Shown here: piece by piece, positions 33,698 to 40,560 of the stretch
Position numbering within the stretch: position 1 is the stretch's first letter
How the letters are laid out: the number at the start of each line of letters is the position of its first letter
Assembly (NCBI GenBank): GCA_019056785.1
Contig: DXJV01000015.1
Span: forward strand, 1 to 41,756
Length of the DNA: 41,756 bases
Origin: Candidatus Heimdallarchaeota archaeon
GTDB lineage: Archaea; Asgardarchaeota; Heimdallarchaeia; JABLTI01
Reading direction: 5' to 3'
The notes under the pieces: model-generated
Databases searched by the model: none
What the model saw: only the letters and a program-made list of their open reading frames with translations
What the model was told of the DNA's origin: nothing
Program-made: the position numbers and the translations under genes

Positions 33698-34783
33698 TCA
33701 AGCGAAGAGAATTTTTGCCAGGAGGGTCAATTGCTCTACTCCTCTAATCTCTTGCGGAACCATAGGTACTTCGGTCAAATTGTACTTACCGAAATATTGT
33801 TTCAAAGTTAGCATTGTTTTTTCCTGGATTTCATATCGTTTTTGACAGAAAGGACAGTGGTCACTTGGAGGGATCAATTGATTTACAATAATATTAAACA
33901 CCGGGATAGAATAGTCAACTAAGGCGTTAATTAGTCGCTCTGTTTCGTAAAGCGCCATGAGGGTGGGAATGGTTACCGGAATAAACTCCGTTTTGGCATC
34001 ATCTGCAAGTTCGATGCGCGCTTTTGTGATGACTTTCTTCAAGTCTTCAAGCATTTTGAGCGAATTATCACTTTCATCGCCACCGCCACCTGTGAATAAA
34101 TTGCGCAAACTTTTGAAAAAGTTACCAAAACGCAAACGCATTTTGAGAATACGACCAACAAAACTATCTAAATAATCGGGTAAGGCAAGCAGACGTAAAG
34201 TATGCCCAGTAGGGGCAGTATCAAAAATGACCAAATCAAAGTCACTGCTTTCAATAAACTCGAGCAATTTTCCAAAGGCAAATGCTTCATCTGAACCCGG
34301 CGGAATAGACCCCTCATTCAATAATTCCGAGCCTAAACCCATGGCATCCTGCATATTGAAGCCCATTGAGGGATCCCCGTCACCAGAGAAAGAAGTAAAA
34401 TCATCGTCATCAGAGTCAACAACAACATTTTGTGTGTTTGGTTTGGGAAAGCCACCAAAGTCGGCAAAATTTTCATCAATACCAGGAATACCCAACTGAC
34501 TTATTTTCTGGAATTGCTCATAGCCCTTTTTAGTGTTTAATTCCATACCAAAAAGATTGCCTTTAACACCCTCAATTCGAACCGGCTCACCACCGGATAA
34601 GTCCTGGTCAAAACAATCTGAAAGAGAGTGGGCTGGGTCAGTACTTACAATAAGAACACGATCAAAATGCTTCGCAAATTCAATGCCAATTGCAGAAGCG
34701 GAAATGGTTTTACCGACACCACCTTTTCCCCCGAGGAATAAATAGCGCAACTCTTTCTTTTCAAGTAATGGTTTTAATGTCAA
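33698..34783 (-). CDS. Get3/ArsA-family ATPase
   Basis: A 361-residue deviant-Walker ATPase related to Get3 (tail-anchored protein targeting) and ArsA (arsenite pump ATPase). GGKGGVGKT carries the signature Lys20 and P-loop Lys25. IVSTDPAHSLSDCF is switch I, IFDTAPTGHTLRLLALP is switch II, and CPFC near residue 308 is the zinc CxxC that dimerises Get3-type proteins, favouring a Get3-like role. It has a single ATPase domain rather than the duplicated ArsA form. An Asp-rich insertion (about residues 120-150, DSDDDDF and FSGDGDP) sits where Get3 has its client-binding helices. The TTG start is inferred, with only a weak site upstream. No arsenic genes are nearby. Confidence 0.85.
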   Translation of the reverse strand: MTLKPLLEKKELRYLFLGGKGGVGKTISASAIGIEFAKHFDRVLIVSTDPAHSLSDCFDQDLSGGEPVRIEGVKGNLFGMELNTKKGYEQFQKISQLGIPGIDENFADFGGFPKPNTQNVVVDSDDDDFTSFSGDGDPSMGFNMQDAMGLGSELLNEGSIPPGSDEAFAFGKLLEFIESSDFDLVIFDTAPTGHTLRLLALPDYLDSFVGRILKMRLRFGNFFKSLRNLFTGGGGDESDNSLKMLEDLKKVITKARIELADDAKTEFIPVTIPTLMALYETERLINALVDYSIPVFNIIVNQLIPPSDHCPFCQKRYEIQEKTMLTLKQYFGKYNLTEVPMVPQEIRGVEQLTLLAKILFA

Positions 34784-34918
34784 AGGTCAATCACTCAACA
34801 TTCTTTTTTATTATTGGTGTTGTTTTTTACCATTGGTTTATAAATTTGTTTTCCTTCACCATTTTTCTTAGAAAAAAGGGAAGAAAGTTGTTAAGACTGA
34901 GAAAATGCTTCTCAACCG

Positions 34919-34931
34919 ATTATTTAAATAG
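34919..34931 (+). promoter_or_regulatory. TATA box of the VTT-domain gene
   Basis: ATTATTTAAATAG predicts a start near 34950. The leader then includes CAGGAG (34971-34976), 9 bases before ATG 34986, which supports that start over ATG 34965. Confidence 0.45.
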
Positions 34932-34985
34932 TTAGAAATATATTGGCTCGATATTCTTTATAGTATGCCACAGGAGTTTAACGGC

Positions 34986-35948
34986 ATGGAAGAACATGAG
35001 AACAACAAGGAGATTGACATGCAAGCTCAATCAGCTGAAACCCAAAAGAATCACGAAGAACAAGACCTAGAAGAACGATCATTCAAATGGACAAAGGATC
35101 GAATTATTTTAGCGGTCATTTTTGTAGCAATAATGCTTATTTCGATTGCCTTATTAATGGTAGTAATTGTCGACAATGATTTCCTCTTCAATATAGTTAG
35201 GAATTATTTTGTTGAACCAATAAAAGGATTACATATTGCCCTTCAAATAACCATTTTTCTTTTGCTGATGATGCTCCAAAGCCTTTTAATCCCAATTCCT
35301 TCAGAATTGATTTTACTTTCCGGCGGCATTTTATTTGGCATAACTATTGGAAGTATTGTTGGTGTTGTCGGGTCAATGATGAGCGCAGCGGTAACTTTTT
35401 ACCTGTCAAAAAGGGGCGGAAGATCAATTATCGACGCTTCCGGCGAAAAAGTAAGTATTATTAAGCGAACAACTTACATCTTCGACCAATGGATTAAAAC
35501 ATGGGGCCTGTGGGCAATAATTGTCGGACGTGCAGTCCCCTTCATCATGTTTGATCCAATAAGCTATGCAGCAGGATTAGCAGAAGTAAAAGACAAACAC
35601 TATTTCCTGGCGACATTTATCGGGTCAATTCCCCGGGCCATTTTCTACTCATTTATCGGCGTAAAGATGTTGGGTGAGATCCCCACGGACCCGTCAGAGG
35701 TCGATGCCGTTATTAAACAATTTAATACCTGGTTCTTTGTTGTGTTTGGGATACTGGTGTTCATGTTCATACTATCAAATGTTATTTATTATGTTCATCA
35801 AAAGAAAAAGAAAAAGGAGGGAGAATTAACCAAAGCAACAGTCGAAATTACTAAGGAAGAAAAAAAAGGGGAGAAAGAAACTAAGACAGAAACATCAACA
35901 TCACCTGTAAGCGAAGAAACAAAAGCCGTAGTGGGAACAAGCGAATGA
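34986..35948 (+). CDS. VTT-domain (DedA/TMEM41/SNARE-associated) membrane protein
   Basis: About 320 residues. An acidic, Gln/Glu-rich cytoplasmic N-terminus leads to a transmembrane helix. A VTT domain follows: PIPSELILLSGGILFG, a Gly-rich GVVGSMMSAAVTFYLSKRGG stretch, GRAVPFIMFDPISYAAGL, and GSIPRAIFYSFIG. It ends in a Lys/Glu/Thr-rich tail. Proteins of this fold are linked to lipid scrambling or transport in bacteria and eukaryotes, so a role in moving membrane lipids is plausible. The long charged tails on both ends are less usual. It is divergent from the Get3-like gene. Confidence 0.82.
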   Translation: MEEHENNKEIDMQAQSAETQKNHEEQDLEERSFKWTKDRIILAVIFVAIMLISIALLMVVIVDNDFLFNIVRNYFVEPIKGLHIALQITIFLLLMMLQSLLIPIPSELILLSGGILFGITIGSIVGVVGSMMSAAVTFYLSKRGGRSIIDASGEKVSIIKRTTYIFDQWIKTWGLWAIIVGRAVPFIMFDPISYAAGLAEVKDKHYFLATFIGSIPRAIFYSFIGVKMLGEIPTDPSEVDAVIKQFNTWFFVVFGILVFMFILSNVIYYVHQKKKKKEGELTKATVEITKEEKKGEKETKTETSTSPVSEETKAVVGTSE

Positions 35949-35966
35949 GGAACTAACAGTTACTTC

Positions 35967-36875
35967 TTACCCCTTTGCCGGGTCGCCGATGGCGAAAATC
36001 GAGGGGCTTGTCGTAGCGTTACTCTTTTCACCTAGAAACATCCGGAAAGAATGACTTTGCTCCTGGAACCCGAAGAAGCTCATTGCAGCTTTGGCTGTTG
36101 CGCTAGTCTCTAAAAAGCCAATTTTAATTTGCTCGACTGCCGGTTCTTCACAGAAACGTTGGAGAGCTTGCCGGACAAGAGCAACGGTAGTCGCTTGAGA
36201 ATTGCTAATACCCGCACGCAACTTTAAAATGCCTTTGTGAGTGCTTCCAAAGAGATAGCCAACAATCAAGCCAGAGGGATCGCTTGCAAGAAAAGCATAA
36301 TCAGGATACTCCTCATATAATGTAAATAAAAACGGCTCGCGATTTGCACCAAAGATTTCGCGGTCGATTTCCAACACTTTGGGAAAGTCCGATTCTTTCA
36401 TGCTGGAAATTTGAGGTTGTTCCTGCTGCGGGAGCTTTGCAAGACGAGCGCTGAGTACCTCAGAGGAAGGAACAGGAAGGACATACCGGTAAGAGTTTAC
36501 TTCACATTGAAAACCAACGCGTTCGTAGAGCGTCCTGGCTAACGGAACAGCATCCAATTTTATCGTCGTACACCCTTCTCTCGAAAGGAAAGAAACAGCC
36601 TCCTTCATCAATTCTTGACCAATGCCCATATTACGATATTCAGGCTTCACTACAACATGGCCAATAAAACCAACTTTGCCCAGATTAACAGTTAAGACGA
36701 TGCCGATAAATTCACCGGAATCAGGGTCAACAACAGTCAAGTAGGCATTGTGGGGATTCAGTAAGGCTTGTTTAATGTCGTTAAAAGTCTCGTCCCAACC
36801 GGTAAGATCGATAATATCAAAAATATCAGAAACATCATCCATTGTGGCTCGGACAAAATCCAAACGCTTCGCCAT
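35967..36875 (-). CDS. Tandem GNAT-domain N-acetyltransferase
   Basis: A protein of about 302 residues with an N-terminal GNAT fold. The acetyl-CoA loop region is GHVVVKPEYRNMGIGQELM, with the Q/R-x-x-G-x-G/A motif as RNMGIG. A second, more degenerate GNAT-like half follows (about residues 145-300, with YAFLASDPSGLIVGYLFGS). Such double-GNAT proteins acetylate small molecules or proteins; the substrate is unknown. ATG 36875 is chosen because GAGG precedes it at about 6 bases and the GNAT domain starts directly after; an in-frame ATG at 36908 would add a basic 11-residue extension. It lies downstream of the glycosyltransferase on the same strand. Confidence 0.8.
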   Translation of the reverse strand: MAKRLDFVRATMDDVSDIFDIIDLTGWDETFNDIKQALLNPHNAYLTVVDPDSGEFIGIVLTVNLGKVGFIGHVVVKPEYRNMGIGQELMKEAVSFLSREGCTTIKLDAVPLARTLYERVGFQCEVNSYRYVLPVPSSEVLSARLAKLPQQEQPQISSMKESDFPKVLEIDREIFGANREPFLFTLYEEYPDYAFLASDPSGLIVGYLFGSTHKGILKLRAGISNSQATTVALVRQALQRFCEEPAVEQIKIGFLETSATAKAAMSFFGFQEQSHSFRMFLGEKSNATTSPSIFAIGDPAKG

Positions 36876-36935
36876 GTTGTTCCTCACCCTATCGTGTTTT
36901 TTTTTCATTGTTCCTTTTTTCCCGAACTTAAATAA

Positions 36936-38162
36936 TTATTTTGTTAATCGTCTCACGAAATAGTCAACATGCTCTTTAAAAGCAAACTTCTTCTCAATAG
37001 TTTCACGTGCAGCAATACCTAAAGACTTCTCCAAAGAGCTGTTGAAATGAACACTCGAAATCCAGCGGACAAATTCACTGATGTCGCCCTTTTTAACGAG
37101 GATGCCATTTAAAGTATGAGTGATGATTTCCCGGATGCCAGGCAAGTCAGTGGTGAAACAAGGAAGAGAACAACTCATGGCTTCGGTGATAGAAAGACCA
37201 AAGGCTTCACGAAGAGTAGGAAAGACAAAGCAATTCGCTTGAGAATAAATGTCGACAAGCTCATCATCATTTTCAGCCCGGAGAAGAAAGAAGGAATCCT
37301 CAAGACCATGTTCTTTGACAATTTCAAGGAAAGAAGCTTTATAGGGGCCATCACCGGCAAGGACAAACTTGAAGGTGGAGAACTTCTTATCGCGGGCAAT
37401 TAATGCCTCGAGTATTTTTGGCAGCAAATCAAGCCCTTTCTCCTTAATAAACCGGCCGCTATAAAGAGCCAAGTGGTGATAGGCGCTCAAACCGAATTTA
37501 TCACGAATATTCAAACGAACTTCCGCGCGTTTCTTGAAAACAGCAGTGTCAACACCAAGATAGCGAACCTTGGAATTTATCCCGGCTTTCAGCATCAAAT
37601 TATTGACATATTTACTGACAGAGAAAATCATTTTGAACATGTTCTGAAAAGAAGCAAGAATATTGTACAAATTGTTTACAGAACCATCAGGATAAATCAG
37701 GCTCTTTTGAGGGCTGTGACACCAAAAATAATAGGAAGGGGGGTAATTCCGGGGATAATTCTGCTTCAAAAAATAAAGAGCATAGGGAGCAAGAGAAAAA
37801 GAATTGTGAAAATGAATAGCATGAGGTTTATAATCACGAATAAAGAGATTCAATCCACGGGCCAACTTGAGAGCAGTAACCTCAATGTCACTCTTCTTGA
37901 AGAGCTGCTTGGCCAAAAGAGCCTTTTCACCCTCAGGAGCATAATTGAACCGGACAAGCCGATCAACCAAATCGCCACAGTCTAAGCGAACGACAAGTAA
38001 GCCGTCGAGCTCTTCTTCACCAGGAGACTCATCTTTACTTTTTTGAGTCAAAATCACAGTGTTAATACCCTTGTCCTGAAGAGCATGGGAAACTCTGCGG
38101 AGATAGGCGTGCACACCGCCAATCTGCCCTTTCGAAAACCGGTCAACATAAAATGCTATCAT
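36936..38162 (-). CDS. GT4-family glycosyltransferase
   Basis: A 408-residue GT-B enzyme that transfers a sugar from a nucleotide-sugar donor. The N-terminal Rossmann domain begins with a Gly-rich acceptor loop, FSKGQIGGVHAYLRRV. The C-terminal donor domain has SGRFIKEKGLDLLPKI, the acidic EAFGLSITEAM motif with the E-x7-E pair, and LPGIREII. There are no membrane segments, so it is probably cytosolic or membrane-associated. The ATG follows GGAGG at 7 bases. Candidate products are surface glycans, N-glycans or glycolipid heads; nothing nearby fixes which. Confidence 0.88.
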   Translation of the reverse strand: MIAFYVDRFSKGQIGGVHAYLRRVSHALQDKGINTVILTQKSKDESPGEEELDGLLVVRLDCGDLVDRLVRFNYAPEGEKALLAKQLFKKSDIEVTALKLARGLNLFIRDYKPHAIHFHNSFSLAPYALYFLKQNYPRNYPPSYYFWCHSPQKSLIYPDGSVNNLYNILASFQNMFKMIFSVSKYVNNLMLKAGINSKVRYLGVDTAVFKKRAEVRLNIRDKFGLSAYHHLALYSGRFIKEKGLDLLPKILEALIARDKKFSTFKFVLAGDGPYKASFLEIVKEHGLEDSFFLLRAENDDELVDIYSQANCFVFPTLREAFGLSITEAMSCSLPCFTTDLPGIREIITHTLNGILVKKGDISEFVRWISSVHFNSSLEKSLGIAARETIEKKFAFKEHVDYFVRRLTK

Positions 38163-38309
38163 GAGGAAAGCCTCCGTTGCGTAGAGGATAAGTATAAATT
38201 ACAACTTTAAAAAGGTCATCATGATAAATAGATTTTTGTGCCAAGAAAAAAAAGAACAAGAAAAGCATAAAAAAAAGAAGAGATAAAGGAATAAGTGGAG
38301 AAAAAAACA

Positions 38310-39293
38310 ATGGAAGAAAAATACAAGGTGTTTCTAACAAGAAAAATACCAAAGGCAGCGCTGGACCTACTGCCGGAAAATGTGGAACTAACAGCAAATG
38401 AAGAGAACAGGGTACTAACAAAAGAAGAGATCATAAAAGGAGTAAAGGGAAAAGATGGGTTAATCTGCCTGCTGACAGACAAAATAGACGAAGAAGTAAT
38501 CAAGGAAGCAGGAGAGCAATTGAAAATAATAGCAAATTACGCAGTAGGCTATAATAACATAGATGTGGAAGCAGCAACAAAAAGAAAAATACCAGTGACA
38601 AACACACCCGGAGTGCTGACAGAAACAACAGCAGACCTGGCATTCGGACTGCTCATGGCAATAGGAAGAAGAATAGTAGAAAGCGACAAGTTTACAAGAG
38701 CAGGAAAATTCAAAGGGTGGGGACCACTATTGCAACTGGGAACAGACATACACGGAAAAACACTCGGAATAATAGGCTGCGGACGAATAGGCTCGGCAGT
38801 AGCAAGAAGAGCGAAAAAAGGATTCAACATGAAAGTACTCTATTACAACAATAAACGAAACGAAAAATTAGAAGAAGAACTGGGAGTGGAATATGCACCA
38901 TTCGAAGAACTACTGGAAAAAGCAGACTATATATCACTGCATGTCCCACTGACAGAAAAAACAAAATATATGATAAGTGAAAAAGAATTCAAAAAAATGA
39001 AGAAAACAGCCTACCTGATAAACACATCAAGAGGAGCAGTGGTGAACGAAAAGGAACTGCTGAAAGCACTGAAAAGAAAAGAAATAGCAGGAGCAGCACT
39101 GGACGTATACGAAAAAGAACCAGAAATAACAAAAGGACTGGAAAAAATGGACAACGTAATACTAACAGCACATATAGGAAGCGCAACAAAAGAAACAAGA
39201 ACAAAAATGGGAGAAATAGCAATAAAAAACCTATTACAAGGACTAAGAGGAGAAAAACCAGACAATTGTATAAACAAAGAAATATATGCCTAA
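38310..39293 (+). CDS. D-isomer 2-hydroxyacid dehydrogenase (glyoxylate/hydroxypyruvate reductase-like)
   Basis: About 327 residues. It uses NAD(P)H to reduce 2-oxoacids such as glyoxylate or hydroxypyruvate, or works in the reverse direction on 2-hydroxyacids. It has the KVFLTRKIP start typical of archaeal glyoxylate reductase, NYAVGYNNIDVEAA, the nucleotide loop GIIGCGRIGSAVARR, INTSRGAVVNEKEL with the catalytic Arg, the Glu of DVYEKEPEI, and ILTAHIGSAT with the catalytic His. ATG 38310 has GGAG 9 bases upstream; GTG 38295 is the alternative. The codon use is strikingly A-ending compared with the rest of the window. Confidence 0.9.
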   Translation: MEEKYKVFLTRKIPKAALDLLPENVELTANEENRVLTKEEIIKGVKGKDGLICLLTDKIDEEVIKEAGEQLKIIANYAVGYNNIDVEAATKRKIPVTNTPGVLTETTADLAFGLLMAIGRRIVESDKFTRAGKFKGWGPLLQLGTDIHGKTLGIIGCGRIGSAVARRAKKGFNMKVLYYNNKRNEKLEEELGVEYAPFEELLEKADYISLHVPLTEKTKYMISEKEFKKMKKTAYLINTSRGAVVNEKELLKALKRKEIAGAALDVYEKEPEITKGLEKMDNVILTAHIGSATKETRTKMGEIAIKNLLQGLRGEKPDNCINKEIYA

Positions 39294-39295
39294 CA

Positions 39296-39450
39296 AAAAG
39301 AAAAAAGGAAAAAGGCAACAACAACAACAAAAGCAACAACAACAGGAGCTAGAAACAATAAGAGACAGCAACAACAACCAACAACCGGAAGAAGAAGAAA
39401 AAAACAGGAAAAAGAAAAGAAAAAAAACAAGAAAAAGAAGAAAAAAACTA
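39296..39450 (+). repeat. Low-complexity A/CAA-rich tract
   Basis: Immediately after the dehydrogenase stop the plus strand turns into imperfect CAA and AAG/AAA repeats (e.g. around 39316-39345). The tract is open in several frames on both strands, and one frame (39286-39480) would encode a 64-residue Lys/Gln-rich peptide with no ribosome site. I read it as simple-sequence DNA rather than a gene. Confidence 0.5.
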
Positions 39451-39533
39451 ATCAAGAATTTAGTCAATGGAAAAATCTAATAAAGAAGAAAAGCAAGAAA
39501 AAAACAAACAAAAACAAAAAGGAGAAAAAAAGA

Positions 39534-39767
39534 ATGGCAAAAGCATACGTGCTAATAAACAGCGAAATAGGATCAGAAGCAAAAGTAGTAGAACAACTGA
39601 AAAAAATACCAGAAGTAACAGAAGTAAGCATAGTATACGGAGTATACGACGTAATAGTAAAACTAGAAGCAGAAAAAATGGAAACAATAAAAGAATTAAT
39701 AACAACAAAAATAAGACAACTAGAAAAAGTAAGAAGTACAATGTCTATGTTAGCAAGTCAGGATTAA
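39534..39767 (+). CDS. Stand-alone Lrp/AsnC ligand-binding (RAM) domain protein
   Basis: A 77-residue protein matching only the C-terminal ligand-binding domain of Lrp/AsnC regulators: KAYVLINSEIGSEAKVVEQLK, the EVSIVYGVYDVIVKLEA strand-turn-strand, and a final helix. No DNA-binding domain is present. Such domains form dimers or octamers and may sense amino acids or modulate full-length Lrp partners. The ATG has GGAG 9 bases upstream. Codon use matches the upstream dehydrogenase (all eight Ile as ATA), suggesting the two arrived or evolved together. Confidence 0.85.
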   Translation: MAKAYVLINSEIGSEAKVVEQLKKIPEVTEVSIVYGVYDVIVKLEAEKMETIKELITTKIRQLEKVRSTMSMLASQD

Positions 39768-40080
39768 GCGCTCTTTTTTCTCGCGAAAAACAATTCATAA
39801 CCGGCGGTTGTAAGGTGTTTGCCCTCTGCAATCATCTTTCCCCCCCCATTTTTCGTTTTCCTTTTAGTGCCATTTCTATCTTCACCTCTTCTTGTTTGAA
39901 CACCAACTCTCGAGTGTTTTTACTTCTTTTTATCCCAACAGAGATCATACCTAAAAGATGTCATCTGCACCGGAGTCCAGTTTTTCGGGAGTATTACTCA
40001 CCTACTATAGCAATATCTTAACGAGGACAAAGACAAAAAAATAGAAAAGAACTTCATAGAGAAGGTCAAAACCGCTCTCA
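39768..40080. other. Gap with T-run terminator and no recognised gene
   Basis: A T6 run right after the Lrp-like stop (near 39777) suits archaeal oligo-T termination. The rest has mixed composition and includes a C8 run at about 39840-39847 and a CTCGAG site near 39907. I see no convincing gene, tRNA or repeat. A short open frame near 40020-40100 leads towards the next entry. Confidence 0.4.
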
Positions 40081-40090
40081 CGGAAAGGAG

Positions 40091-40338
40091 ATGTTTTTGC
40101 TAAGAGTGAATTCATAGAAGAAGTGCTTAAACAACCGTGGATAGTGGCACCAAAATACTTTGGAAAAGAATTCATACTCGAAATTCTGAACTATAAAAAA
40201 GATATTGTGGACAAAGCAAGAACAACACTTACCAACCTCAGAGAATTTCCAGAACTCAAAGAAGTGCTCGGCACAGAAACGCCATTCACTGTCGAGGAAA
40301 TTGAAACAATGCTGGGTAAAATTGAAAAAAAAACTTAA
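40091..40338 (+). pseudogene. Possibly frameshifted small hypothetical gene
   Basis: AAGGAG followed by ATG at 40091 looks like a start, but that frame stops after eight codons. The long frame (ending at 40338, about 80 residues, protein-like: FIEEVLKQPWIVAPKYFGKEF, split as read here) begins without its own good start. One extra T in the T5 run at 40094-40098 would join the two. If so, the product is a small alpha-helical charged protein of unknown family. It may be a broken gene, a sequencing error in a homopolymer, or simply a gene starting at GTG 40123. Confidence 0.35.
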
Positions 40339-40560
40339 AGGGGTCATCCCGAGGGGCAGAACTGAAAGAAAGAAAGTATTTGCAGAGGGAACAGGCTGAA
40401 AAATAAAAAACTGTTAACTTCTCTTAGTAATATAGATTTTAATTTAGAAAGAGAAAAACAAAGTCATTACCTCAATAGGGATTTCCATACCTGCCGGGGC
40501 AATTTCCAAAGCATTTATTCCATTATTAGTATTAAGCAACTCGAGAAACAACAGGTGACT
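40339..40560. other. Convergent gap before the SBBP gene
   Basis: This 222-base gap has no recognisable RNA or promoter. On the minus strand, the reading frame after the SBBP stop continues open for about 38 codons (to about 40447) with protein-like composition. This could be remnant coding sequence beyond a newer stop, or chance. Confidence 0.25.

Larger units (their letters stand above)
38225..39770 (+). other. A-rich compositional island with distinct codon use
   Basis: From just upstream of the dehydrogenase to the end of the Lrp-like gene, the plus strand is extremely A-rich and codons end overwhelmingly in A. All eight Ile codons of the Lrp-like gene are ATA, Val is nearly always GTA, and Ala is GCA almost throughout. 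Neighbouring genes mix ATT, ATC and ATA. The CTCGAG hexamer, frequent elsewhere in the window, is absent here. The boundaries are approximate. Possible explanations are horizontal transfer or strong purine loading. Confidence 0.55.

Noticed and set aside
34227..34499. A 90-codon frame opposite the Get3-like ATPase
   Set aside because: It is antisense to a well-supported gene and shows no family signal.
39310..39350. CAA repeats considered as a CRISPR-like array
   Set aside because: The units are 3 bases long with no spacers; this is simple sequence only.
39286..39480. A 64-residue Lys/Gln-rich open frame overlapping the dehydrogenase stop
   Set aside because: It lies in simple-sequence A-rich DNA that is open in several frames, and has no ribosome site. 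Treated as low-complexity sequence.
40447..40560. In-frame continuation of about 38 codons after the SBBP gene stop
   Set aside because: The composition is protein-like, but it lies after a stop and after a complete membrane anchor with a basic tail. It is not enough to call a broken gene.
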